41,090 nucleotides of DNA from Thauera butanivorans NBRC 103042. Its GTDB lineage: Bacteria; Pseudomonadota; Gammaproteobacteria; Burkholderiales; Rhodocyclaceae. Of the stretch, positions 33,461 through 41,079 are shown piece after piece (the first letter of the stretch is position 1; every line of letters starts with the position of its first letter). Both the position numbers and the translations under genes were made by a program. The notes beneath the pieces are model-generated. The model was not told where the DNA came from. It saw only the letters and a program-made list of their open reading frames with translations, and searched no databases. The stretch spans positions 1-41,090 of the forward strand of contig NZ_BCUG01000054.1 of the NCBI RefSeq assembly GCF_001591165.1. Reading direction: 5' to 3'.

Positions 33461-34237
33461 TCAGCGCGACAGGCGGTAGGCGAGCCGCCCCAGCGCTTCA
33501 TGCAGGGCGAACCAGCCGGCGTAGGTGCTGTGCGGGTTGGGCAGTTCCGCCAGCCAGCTGTTTTCGGCTGCCGGTTCGTTGTAGTTGCCGAGCCAACCGG
33601 TCGGAGCCGGCTGCACGATCAGCCCCGCCGCTTCGAATTCGGCCTGGGCACGAGGCATGTGGGCGGCGTGGGTCACCAGCAGGATGCGCCGCATGCCGGT
33701 CGTGCCGAGAATCGCGCTGGCGTAGCGGGCATTCTCCCGGGTGTCGCGCGCGCGCTCTTCCACCCATCGCACCGTGAGGCCGAAGTCTTCTTCCAGCGCG
33801 GCTTTCATCAGTACCGCTTCCGCTGTCTTGCCGGGGCCGGCGCCGCCGCTGACCAGGATGGGCAGCCCGGTCGCGCGCGCAAGGTGTGCGCCATAGCGCA
33901 GGCGTTCCAACGCCAGGCGGCTCACCGTTTCGCCGCCGAATTCGGGTGCATAGGCGCGCCGGCCGGCACCGAGGATCACGATGGCATCGGCGTTCCTGAT
34001 GGCGTCGGCCGACAGGGGCGCGGGATCTTCGACTTGCGCCACCAGCCAGCCCACGCTTGCAGGAGCACTCAGCAGGAGGCCGAGGGCCAGGCCGCTCCAG
34101 CCCAGGGTCCGCCCCAGCCGAGGAAAGCGGCCGAGTAGCGCCAGGCCGAGGGCAATCGGCAGCAGCGGCAGCAGCGGCGGCAGAGCGAAGGCGGCAGCCA
34201 GCTTCTTGAGCGAGAAGAGCAGCAGGGAAAGATCCAT
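33461..34237 (-). CDS. YdcF/DUF218 family membrane protein
   Basis: The 258-residue protein has two N-terminal hydrophobic helices (LPPLLPLLPIALGLALLG and LGWSGLALGLLLSAP) followed by a DUF218 domain. That domain has ADAIVILGAGRRAYAPE, LPILVSGGAGPGKTEA-like sequence (read as LPILVSGGAGPGK then TAEAVLM), ARDTRENARYA and ILLVTHAAHMPRA. Members such as SanA and ElyC affect the cell envelope, with ElyC linked to lipid-carrier and peptidoglycan assembly; the biochemical activity is not established. The start at 34237 matches the membrane helix. It is divergent from the DUF2802 gene. Confidence 0.82.
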   Translation of the reverse strand: MDLSLLLFSLKKLAAAFALPPLLPLLPIALGLALLGRFPRLGRTLGWSGLALGLLLSAPASVGWLVAQVEDPAPLSADAIRNADAIVILGAGRRAYAPEFGGETVSRLALERLRYGAHLARATGLPILVSGGAGPGKTAEAVLMKAALEEDFGLTVRWVEERARDTRENARYASAILGTTGMRRILLVTHAAHMPRAQAEFEAAGLIVQPAPTGWLGNYNEPAAENSWLAELPNPHSTYAGWFALHEALGRLAYRLSR

Positions 34238-34268
34238 CGGGGTTCGGGTTCCTGGTTCGTGCCTGGGT

Positions 34269-34297
34269 TTGTGGTCGGCAGACGCGGGCAGTATTAT
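34269..34297 (+). promoter_or_regulatory. Candidate sigma70 promoter for the DUF2802-SPOR genes
   Basis: TTGTGG (34269-34274), a 17-base spacer and TATTAT (34292-34297) lie in the divergent spacer about 135 bases before the DUF2802 start. Spacing is ideal and the -10 matches five of six bases. The leader between 34300 and 34433 holds no recognised element. Confidence 0.4.
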
Positions 34298-34433
34298 CGG
34301 ATGAATCCCGTTCCAGGCCGTGTCTGCCGATGATGTCTTTCCTGCCGATGCCAGGATGTACCGCATGCCTGCCCGACTTCGGTTCCGCCGATGTTGGCGA
34401 TTCGATGCCGCTGTTGGGCAGGAGGAGGGCCGG

Positions 34434-34991
34434 ATGAGTCTGCGGCAGGCCTTGTGGATTCTCGTCCTCCTGCTGTTGTTGCTGGCCGGCTGGCAGTTCC
34501 TGCGTGCGGTGTGGCTCAGCCGTGATCCGATGTCCCCGCCCGAGGCCACGGCTGCTTCGGCCACTGCTCCCGGGCAGCAGGTGGTGGCTGCTGTTGCTGC
34601 AGGCGAGGAGGACGACGGCGAAGGCTTCGACCATGCGCCAAGGCTGAATGCGGCCACAGCCGATACCGCTGCCGGGAACGAGCCGGAAGCATTCCGTTCG
34701 ACATTGGAAACACAGCGCTTGCGGCGCCTGCTCGACGGTCAGCAGGCGCTGGTCGATCGGCAGCGGGCCGAGATCGAGACGCTGCAGGCCGAAGTCGCCG
34801 GGCTGAGGCAGCAGCTCGAAGAGTCTCTGCATGCGCAGCCGCCACAGTCGATGGCTTCGCCCGAATACGCCGAAGCCACGCGCCTGGCCGAGCAGGGCCT
34901 GGACGCCGAAGAGATTGCGGCGCGCTGCGGCATCAGCATTGCCGAAGCGGGCTTGCTGGTGTCCCTTGCACGCAGCGGAGGCCGCCAGTGA
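34434..34991 (+). CDS. DUF2802 protein, membrane-anchored coiled coil
   Basis: The 185-residue protein has one N-terminal transmembrane helix (ALWILVLLLLLLAGWQFL), an Ala/Glu-rich linker and a coiled coil at residues about 90-135 (LRRLLDGQQALVDRQRAEIE, TLQAEVAGLRQQLEES). The DUF2802 helix-turn-helix-like tail follows (AEQGLDAEEIAARCGISIAE, AGLLVSLAR). DUF2802 genes often sit near flagellar genes, but no function is proven. GGAGGAGGG just upstream fixes the start at 34434 over an ATG at 34320. The end overlaps the SPOR gene by four bases (GTGA). Confidence 0.75.
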   Translation: MSLRQALWILVLLLLLLAGWQFLRAVWLSRDPMSPPEATAASATAPGQQVVAAVAAGEEDDGEGFDHAPRLNAATADTAAGNEPEAFRSTLETQRLRRLLDGQQALVDRQRAEIETLQAEVAGLRQQLEESLHAQPPQSMASPEYAEATRLAEQGLDAEEIAARCGISIAEAGLLVSLARSGGRQ

Positions 34992-35560
34992 CGGCAGCGC
35001 GGCGAAGCCAGCGCAATGCCGCGCTGCGCATGGCTGGCGCTGCCCTGCTGGCGGCGGTTGCCGCCCTGATTGCGGCGCTGTCGCTCGAACAGCGTCTGCC
35101 TGGCGATGGCGCCCGCCCGATGCCGGATGCTGTCGCGCCGGCGCCCTCGCTCGGCAGCGGCTTGTTCGCACCGATGGAGGCGGGTATCGCCGCGGCAGGC
35201 GATTCAGCCGCCGTCCGCGGGGCCGCTCCGGAGCCGGCGCAGACGCCTGAGGAGACGGCTATGTCCGTGCCCTCGCCCGCAAGCAGCCCGGCAGCCGAAG
35301 CCGCGGAGCCGATTTTTGCCGACGCACCGCCGGCGCCGGCGGATGGATACCGCATCCAGCTCGGTGTGTTCGGCGATCCCGCCAATGCGCTTGCGCTGCA
35401 ACGGGCGCTTGCAGCCCAGGGTTTGCAGGCCGGCATCCAGAGCCGCGTCGTGCTCGGCCCCTTCGCCGACCGCGAGGCTGCGCAAAAAGCCCAGGCTGCA
35501 CTGCGCGCGGCAGGGGCCGAGGCGGGTATGCTACTGGCACCAGAGAAGAAAAGGCGCTGA
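34988..35560 (+). CDS. SPOR-domain membrane protein
   Basis: The 190-residue protein starts with GTG at 34988 and overlaps the DUF2802 gene. It has a short cytoplasmic basic end, one transmembrane helix (MAGAALLAAVAALIAALSL), a Pro/Ala-rich periplasmic linker and a C-terminal SPOR domain (residues about 115-185: YRIQLGVFGDPANALALQRA, LAAQGLQAGIQSRVVLGPFA, DREAAQKAQAAL). SPOR domains bind peptidoglycan strands lacking stem peptides, at division septa. The coupling to DUF2802 suggests they act together at the envelope, which is an inference. Confidence 0.8.
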   Translation: MTAARRSQRNAALRMAGAALLAAVAALIAALSLEQRLPGDGARPMPDAVAPAPSLGSGLFAPMEAGIAAAGDSAAVRGAAPEPAQTPEETAMSVPSPASSPAAEAAEPIFADAPPAPADGYRIQLGVFGDPANALALQRALAAQGLQAGIQSRVVLGPFADREAAQKAQAALRAAGAEAGMLLAPEKKRR

Positions 35561-35601
35561 AGCCCGATCTGGCTCGATCCATTCCATTCAGGGGAGCATC
35601 C

Positions 35602-36045
35602 ATGCAAATCAGGAGTCCGGAGTTCGGTACCGTCGAGGTCGCCGACGATCGCATCATCGAGTTTCCCGCCGGCCTGCCCGGTTTCGAGCAATGCCGCCGC
35701 TTCGCGCTGGTGCATGAAGAAGGGCGCGAGGCAGAGGTCTTCCTGCTGCAGTCGGTGGATGAGCCCGAGGTGGCATTTTCGATCACCGCGCCGATGCGGC
35801 TCGGCGTGAACCTCGAATTCGCCCTGAGCGACGAGGAGGTGGCCTTGCTGGCGCTCGAAGGCGTCGACGACGTCGCGGTGGCGATCATCGTGCGCTCTCA
35901 AAGCGCTGAAGAAGCCGGGCCGGCCAGCGCCGGGCTGAGCGCCAACTTCATGGCGCCGCTCGTCTTCAATACCCGGGCCCGCAAGGGGATGCAGAAAGTG
36001 ATCAACCGCCTCGGCTGCGAGATCACGCTGCGCCAGCAGGACTGA
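35602..36045 (+). CDS. fliW: Flagellar assembly factor FliW
   Basis: The 147-residue protein has the FliW signature at its start (FGTVEVADDRIIEFPAGLPG, FEQCRRFALV) and the conserved LSANFMAPLVFNTRARKG near its end. FliW binds flagellin and the RNA-binding protein CsrA, so it links flagellin export to flagellin translation. In many genomes it stands next to csrA; here csrA is not in the window and no other flagellar gene is seen. GGGGAG lies upstream of the ATG. An imperfect CGCCGGCC/GGCTGGCG hairpin follows the stop, without a clear T run. Confidence 0.92.
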   Translation: MQIRSPEFGTVEVADDRIIEFPAGLPGFEQCRRFALVHEEGREAEVFLLQSVDEPEVAFSITAPMRLGVNLEFALSDEEVALLALEGVDDVAVAIIVRSQSAEEAGPASAGLSANFMAPLVFNTRARKGMQKVINRLGCEITLRQQD

Positions 36046-36119
36046 ACGAAACGCCGGCCGGCCTGCGGGAGGCTGGCGCGCGGTTTAGAATGTGGGCCTT
36101 TATCCAACGAGGTTGAACC

Positions 36120-36500
36120 ATGGCTCGCAGCATCATCTCCACGCCCAGCGCTCCCGCCGCCATCGGCCCGTATTCCCAGGCCGTCAAGGTCGGCAACCAG
36201 GTCTTCCTGTCCGGCCAGATCGGTCTCGATCCCGCCAGCATGGAACTGGTCGAAGGCATCGAGGCCCAGGCCGTGCGCGTGTTCGAGAACCTGAAGGCGG
36301 TGGCCGAGGCGGCCGGTACGTCGTTCGCCGAAGTGGCCAAGATCACCATCTATCTGACCGACCTGGCCAATTTCGGTGTCGTCAATGAAGTGATGACGCG
36401 CTATTTCGCCGAGCCCTATCCGGCCCGCGCCACCGTCGGCGTGCGCGAACTGCCGCGTGGTGCCCTGGTCGAGGCCGATCTGACCATCGTGCTCGACTGA
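36120..36500 (+). CDS. ridA: RidA, enamine/imine deaminase
   Basis: The 126-residue protein is a RidA (YjgF/YER057c/UK114) family member that hydrolyses reactive 2-aminoacrylate-type enamines from amino-acid metabolism to keto acids. Conserved blocks are [20 protein letters not shown] near the start, the substrate-carboxylate Arg in [20 protein letters not shown] and the C-terminal Glu in that same block. Length is standard. A TAGAAT at 36086-36091 may be its -10 element. It is followed after 13 bases by recG, and the two may be cotranscribed. Confidence 0.93.
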   Translation: MARSIISTPSAPAAIGPYSQAVKVGNQVFLSGQIGLDPASMELVEGIEAQAVRVFENLKAVAEAAGTSFAEVAKITIYLTDLANFGVVNEVMTRYFAEPYPARATVGVRELPRGALVEADLTIVLD

Positions 36501-36513
36501 TACCGGCTCCGCA

Positions 36514-38640
36514 GTGGCCCGCGCGAAGCAAGCCGCCGCCCGGACCGATGCCGCCGATGCAAAGCCTGGCCGGGGGGCGTCATCTCCCGCCCGGCCCCCC
36601 GCGCCGCAGCCGTGGCCGGGCGTGGGGGCACAGCTCGCCGGACTGTTGGCCAAGCTCGACATCCGCGGCCCGCGGGATCTGCTGCTGCACCTGCCGCTGC
36701 GCTACGAGGACGAAACCCGGCTGGCGCCGATTGCCGACGCCCGGCCGGGTTTCCTCGCCCAGGTCGAAGGCGAGGTGGCGTCGTGCGAAGTGGTACTGCG
36801 CCCTCGGCGGCAGCTCGTCGCCCGCATTCGCGATGCTTCGGGCGTGCTGGTGGCACGCTGGCTCAATTTCTACCCCTCGCAGCAGAAGCAGCTTGCCGTG
36901 GGGCGCCGGGTGCGCCTGTTCGGCGAGCCGCGCGTCGGCTTCTTCGGCGTCGAGATGGTGCACCCCCGCGTGCGCCCGGTGGAACAGGGCGAGCCGCTGC
37001 CCGAAGCCCTGACGCCGGTCTATCCGGCCACCGCCGGGGTGGGGCAGGCGACGCTGCGCAAGCTGATCGACCGCGCGCTGGCGAGCGAGCCGCTCGACGA
37101 CCCGCTGCCGCCGGACGTGCTGCACGAACTGCGTCTGCCGGGCTTCGCCGAAGCCTTGCGCGCGCTGCATCATCCGGCGCCCGATGCCGACCCGGCGGCG
37201 CTCGAGCTGCGCGAACACCCCGCCTGGCGCCGCATCAAATTCGAGGAACTGCTGGTGCAGCAGATGTCGCTGCGGCGCGCCTACAATGCCCGCCGCGCGC
37301 GCCGCGCCGTGCCGCTGCCGGTGCAGGACCGCCTGCCGCGAGCCCTGCTCGAAACGCTGCCTTTCCGGCCCACCGGCGCGCAGCGCCGTGCCGCGGCCGA
37401 GATCGCCGCCGATCTCGCCGCGCCGCATCCGATGCAGCGCCTGCTGCAGGGCGACGTCGGCAGCGGCAAGACCCTGGTGGCTGCACTGGCGATGCTGCAG
37501 GCGGTGGACAACGGCTGGCAGGCGGCGATGATGGCACCGACCGAGATTCTCGCCGAGCAGCACTGGCGCAAGCTGTCCGACTGGCTGGCGCCGCTCGGCA
37601 TCGAAGTCGCATGGCTGTCGGGCAGCCGCAGGAAACGCGAGCGCGAAGCCGTGCTCGAACGCCTGCACAACGGCGAACTGCTGCTCGCCGTCGGCACCCA
37701 TGCGCTGATCGAGGACCCGGTGACGCTGCCGCGGCTGGCGCTGGCGGTGGTCGACGAACAGCACCGCTTCGGCGTGCGCCAGCGCCTGGCCCTGCGCGAG
37801 AAGGGCGAGGAAGGCCGCCGCCCGCACATGCTGATGATGTCGGCGACGCCGATTCCGCGCACGCTGGCGATGACGCACTATGCCGACCTCGACGTTTCGG
37901 TGCTGGACGAACTGCCGCCCGGACGCACGCCGATCCGCACCCGGCTCGCATCCGACGCCCGCCGCGACGAAGTGGTCGAGCGCGTGCGCCAGGCCTGCCT
38001 CGGTGGCCGCCAGGCCTACTGGGTGTGCCCGCTGATCGAGGAATCCGAGGCCCTTCAGTTGCAGACAGCGGTCGAGACTTTCGACGCGTTGGCCGAAGCG
38101 CTGCCCGAACTGCGTGTCGGCCTGGTGCACGGCCGGCTCAAGGCCCACGAAAAGTCGGCGACGATGAACGCCTTCTCCGCCGGGGAAATCGACGTGCTGG
38201 TCGCCACCACCGTCATCGAGGTCGGCGTCGACGTGCCCAATGCCAGCCTGATGGTGATCGAGCACGCCGAGCGCTTTGGCCTCGCCCAACTGCACCAGCT
38301 GCGTGGCCGCGTCGGGCGCGGCCGCGCCGAATCGGCCTGCATCCTGATCTACGCCCAGCCGCTGTCGCAGACCGGGCGCGAACGCCTGAAAGTGATCTAC
38401 GAGAATACCGACGGCTTCGAGATCGCGCGCGCCGACCTGCGCATCCGCGGTCCCGGCGAATTCGTCGGCGCCCGCCAGAGCGGCCTGCCGCTGCTGCGCT
38501 ACGCAAGCCTGGAGAACGACACCGACCTGATCGAACCTGCGCGCGAACTCGCCGAACGCATGCTGCGCGACATGCCTGAGGCGGCCGAGCGCCTGATGCA
38601 GCGCTGGCTAGGCGGGCGCGAGGCGCTGCTGCGGGCGTAG
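36514..38640 (+). CDS. recG: ATP-dependent DNA helicase RecG
   Basis: The 708-residue monomeric helicase regresses stalled forks and unwinds Holliday and D-loop junctions. It has the N-terminal wedge/OB domain (LHLPLRYEDETRLAPI, VLRPRRQLVARIRD). Superfamily-2 motifs are Walker A GDVGSGKT (residues 313-320), DEQH (414-417), MSATPIPRTLAMT and the motif VI region LHQLRGRVGRG, followed by the RecG-specific C-terminal TRG part. The start is GTG at 36514; no better one was found, and E. coli RecG is of similar length (693). The gene ends 27 bases from the convergent integron integrase gene, which marks the border of the integron. Confidence 0.95.
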   Translation: MARAKQAAARTDAADAKPGRGASSPARPPAPQPWPGVGAQLAGLLAKLDIRGPRDLLLHLPLRYEDETRLAPIADARPGFLAQVEGEVASCEVVLRPRRQLVARIRDASGVLVARWLNFYPSQQKQLAVGRRVRLFGEPRVGFFGVEMVHPRVRPVEQGEPLPEALTPVYPATAGVGQATLRKLIDRALASEPLDDPLPPDVLHELRLPGFAEALRALHHPAPDADPAALELREHPAWRRIKFEELLVQQMSLRRAYNARRARRAVPLPVQDRLPRALLETLPFRPTGAQRRAAAEIAADLAAPHPMQRLLQGDVGSGKTLVAALAMLQAVDNGWQAAMMAPTEILAEQHWRKLSDWLAPLGIEVAWLSGSRRKREREAVLERLHNGELLLAVGTHALIEDPVTLPRLALAVVDEQHRFGVRQRLALREKGEEGRRPHMLMMSATPIPRTLAMTHYADLDVSVLDELPPGRTPIRTRLASDARRDEVVERVRQACLGGRQAYWVCPLIEESEALQLQTAVETFDALAEALPELRVGLVHGRLKAHEKSATMNAFSAGEIDVLVATTVIEVGVDVPNASLMVIEHAERFGLAQLHQLRGRVGRGRAESACILIYAQPLSQTGRERLKVIYENTDGFEIARADLRIRGPGEFVGARQSGLPLLRYASLENDTDLIEPARELAERMLRDMPEAAERLMQRWLGGREALLRA

Positions 38641-38667
38641 TCGGAAAAGCGCGCCAGGATTTGCCCC

Positions 38668-40032
38668 TCAAACCCTGTCCAGCGGACTCACCACCCCCAG
38701 CCCGCCGCGGTTGAGCACATGGGTGTAAATCATCGTCGTCTTCACATCGGCATGGCCGAGCAGTTCCTGCACGGTACGGATGTCGTAGCCGCCCTCCAGC
38801 ATGTGGGTGGCAAAACTGTGGCGCAGCGCATGGCAACTCACCGGCTTGTCGATGCCCGCCGCCTTCGCCGCAGCATGAACCGCCTTCTGCAAGCTGCTCT
38901 CATGCAGGTGATGACGCCTCACCGTGCCGCCGCGTGGATCGGCCGCCAGCCGACTGGCCGGGAAAACATACTGCCAACCCCATTCGCGTGCTGCACCCGG
39001 ATACTTGCGCGCCAGCGCATCGGGTAGATACACCGCTCCAGCCCCCAATGCGAGGTCGTCACGATGCAGGGTCCGGACCTTTTCCAGGTGCTGCCGCAGC
39101 GGCTCAACCAGGCGCTGCGGCAGCGGAACCACGCGATCCTTCTGGCCCTTTCCGTCGCGCACCACGATCTGGCCATAGGCAAAGTCGACATCCTTGATCC
39201 TCACGCGCAAGCATTCCATCAGGCGCATTCCGGTTCCGTACAGCAGCGCAGCCATCGTCGCCGGCATGCCCTGCAAAGCCGCCAGCAGTCGCCTCACCTC
39301 GTCCGCCGTCAACACCACCGGCAAGCGCTGCGGACGCTTCGCGCGCGCAAAAGCGCCCAGCTCGCCCAAGGGCTGTTCCAGCACCTGAGCGTAAAAGAAC
39401 ACCAGCGCATTGAGCGCCTGATTCTGCGTATTGGCCGCCACTTGCCCCTGCACTGCGAGTGCTTGCAGAAAAGCCTTCACCTGCGCCGCCCCCGCCTGCG
39501 CTGGGTCGCGACCGCCGATAAAGCGCAGATAGCGCTCAAGCCATCCAAGATAGGCTTGCTCAGTGCGAATCGAATAATTGCGCTGTCGGATCACCGCTAC
39601 CAGGCGGTCACCCGGCGTAAGCCGTGAACCGCCATCGCCATTTCCCGCAGGCAGAGAGGGCGGATTGGCCATCGCGCGCGCAATCGTTGGATGGCTTGCC
39701 CCCAGGGTACGGCCCCCTTCGCGCCAGAACGCCCAATCCACCTCGGTCGCTGCAGGCGCCCCCGCCATTGTCAACAAGTGGCGCACCGCATCCACCGCCT
39801 GCGTAATCTGCCACGCCGGCATTCCGTCTACCCTGCCCAGCTTACCCAGCCAGGACTCCACTGTGGCTGCCGAGTGAGTGGCGAGGCGCTGGCCGTCAGC
39901 GGCCTTGACATAGGCCGCGGCGTGGCGGGCGTACCACTGCAGCGCCGCCGGTTTCACACCGGATTCGGCGAGTGAAAACCGGTACTTACGCCAGAAGCGG
40001 GCTACCGTGTCGGAATTGTTTGACAAGGTCAT
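38668..40032 (-). CDS. intI: Integron integrase with N-terminal extension
   Basis: The 454-residue tyrosine recombinase has the full catalytic set: Arg270 ([14 protein letters not shown]), His401-x-x-Arg404 ([13 protein letters not shown]), His427 (LLGHADV) and nucleophile Tyr436 (IYTHV). The integron-specific insertion between patches II and III is clear ([20 protein letters not shown], then [12 protein letters not shown]), so this is IntI rather than a phage integrase. Residues 1 to about 137 precede the usual IntI start ([20 protein letters not shown]) and look like an extra core-binding-type domain ([20 protein letters not shown]); classical IntI1 has 337 residues. The gene faces away from an attI-like region and a cassette. 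It should catalyse cassette excision and insertion. Confidence 0.93.
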   Translation of the reverse strand: MTLSNNSDTVARFWRKYRFSLAESGVKPAALQWYARHAAAYVKAADGQRLATHSAATVESWLGKLGRVDGMPAWQITQAVDAVRHLLTMAGAPAATEVDWAFWREGGRTLGASHPTIARAMANPPSLPAGNGDGGSRLTPGDRLVAVIRQRNYSIRTEQAYLGWLERYLRFIGGRDPAQAGAAQVKAFLQALAVQGQVAANTQNQALNALVFFYAQVLEQPLGELGAFARAKRPQRLPVVLTADEVRRLLAALQGMPATMAALLYGTGMRLMECLRVRIKDVDFAYGQIVVRDGKGQKDRVVPLPQRLVEPLRQHLEKVRTLHRDDLALGAGAVYLPDALARKYPGAAREWGWQYVFPASRLAADPRGGTVRRHHLHESSLQKAVHAAAKAAGIDKPVSCHALRHSFATHMLEGGYDIRTVQELLGHADVKTTMIYTHVLNRGGLGVVSPLDRV

Positions 40033-40056
40033 GAGTCTGGCCTAACGTCATCGTCG

Positions 40057-40084
40057 ATGCAGTTTGGATCTGCATTTTAAATGC
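40057..40084. promoter_or_regulatory. Two adjacent palindromes upstream of intI
   Basis: ATGCAG (40057-40062) and CTGCAT (40070-40075) form a perfect inverted repeat spaced by 7 bases. An overlapping one is GCATTT/AAATGC around T40078 (40072-40084). They lie between the candidate intI promoter and the intI start, so they could be an operator. They do not match a LexA box. Confidence 0.4.
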
Positions 40085-40109
40085 TAAACGAATAATTTGG
40101 GGCGGGCAA
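40081..40109 (-). promoter_or_regulatory. Candidate intI promoter
   Basis: On the minus strand TTGCCC (40109-40104), a 17-base spacer and TAGCAT (40086-40081) form a sigma70-like promoter about 50 bases before the intI ATG. The -10 is moderate, so expression would be weak without an activating change. Confidence 0.4.
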
Positions 40110-40117
40110 TATGTGGA

Positions 40118-40165
40118 TTCCGTCTACTCATCCACCGGCCCGTTCCGTCTACTACACTGTTAGAC
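40118..40165 (+). other. attI-like integron attachment site
   Basis: The core site GTTAGAC (40159-40165) fits GTTRRRY, with the crossover expected between G40159 and T40160. Just before it is an imperfect inverted core (GTCTACT, 40147-40153). The 11-base direct repeat TTCCGTCTACT occurs at 40118-40128 and 40143-40153, reminiscent of the DR1/DR2 integrase-binding repeats of attI1. Position between intI and the first cassette is as expected. Confidence 0.65.
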
Positions 40166-40217
40166 CGTGAAGCAATACCTCGCGGCGCTTCTACCAGATA
40201 ACTCCAGGAATTTCTCT

Positions 40218-41042
40218 ATGAAAAAACTTTTCTTATCAGTCACTACCCTTGCACTTCTTGCTGGCTGCGGCCCGTCGCAGCAAGAGTACGACCAAGCTCG
40301 CAAGCAAGCAGCAGAACTCGAAGCGCAAGTTGCGGCTCTCCGCGCGGAGTTGGAAGACGTCAAGTTTGGCTCAAGTCGACTACTCGCGCAGGCCAAGTCA
40401 GCGTATGACATAAAGAACGATACAGAAGCAAAAAGGCTCCTTTCCGACCTCTTGAAGCGGCATCCATCCTCGCCCGAGAGCGGCGAAGCCACGTCGCTGC
40501 TTGCCCAAGTCGATTCTCGCATCGCTGCTGCCGAAATACAGCGCAAGCGGGAAGAAGAACAAAAAGCTCAGGAGGAGCGCTTGGCCCTTGAGCGAGCCAT
40601 CGGCAATATGAAGAAAAGTACCGATGAGATAAAGGGCATTACATGGGTAAGCCATCGTAGCACCCCGGTCTTAGCCAAGTACGCTTCTTTTTACTTCGGC
40701 TCTAATAAAGACAGCGCTGCAAACTATCCACTCAGACTAAAGCTCCAGTATTACGGTGATGACTGGCTCTTTGTTCGTTCGGTCACTGTAAAGGCTGACG
40801 ACAAGGTCTACGAACTCGGCAGACTGGACTTCGAGCGCGACCACTCATCCGGCTCCGTGTGGGAATGGATCGATATGCCGGTCAAAGACCATGCAATGCT
40901 CAATCACTGGATGACAGCCAAGCGCGTAGTAATCCGATTTAACGGCGACAAGTACTACGACGACTTCACTCTCCCCCACGGGCAACAGGCTCAGCTACGA
41001 GAGGTCTATCAGGCGTGGAAGATCATGGGCGGGAAACCATGA
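40218..41042 (+). CDS. Cassette-encoded lipoprotein of unknown function
   Basis: The 274-residue predicted lipoprotein has a signal peptide (MKKLFLSVTTLALLAGCGPS) with a clear lipobox LAGC and acylated Cys17. Residues about 22-50 form a coiled coil (QEYDQARKQAAELEAQVAAL), followed by a tetratricopeptide-like stretch (AKSAYDIKNDTEAKRLLSDL, LKRHPSSPESGEA), a Glu/Lys/Arg-rich helix and a C-terminal globular part (LRLKLQYYGDDWLFVRSVTV, WEWIDMP, RVVIRFNGDKYYDD). I do not recognise a named family for the last part. AGGA at 40205-40208 fixes the start at 40218; an ATG-less extension to 40167 is not needed. It is the sole gene of the first integron cassette, probably transcribed from a promoter in or near attI. 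Confidence 0.8.
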   Translation: MKKLFLSVTTLALLAGCGPSQQEYDQARKQAAELEAQVAALRAELEDVKFGSSRLLAQAKSAYDIKNDTEAKRLLSDLLKRHPSSPESGEATSLLAQVDSRIAAAEIQRKREEEQKAQEERLALERAIGNMKKSTDEIKGITWVSHRSTPVLAKYASFYFGSNKDSAANYPLRLKLQYYGDDWLFVRSVTVKADDKVYELGRLDFERDHSSGSVWEWIDMPVKDHAMLNHWMTAKRVVIRFNGDKYYDDFTLPHGQQAQLREVYQAWKIMGGKP

Positions 41043-41079
41043 GAATCTGTGCACACACACTGCTGCACGGTGTGTCACG

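Noticed and set aside
38668-40032. Phage or XerC/D-type tyrosine recombinase
   Set aside because: The IntI-specific insertion ([18 protein letters not shown]) and adjacent attI/attC core sites identify an integron integrase.
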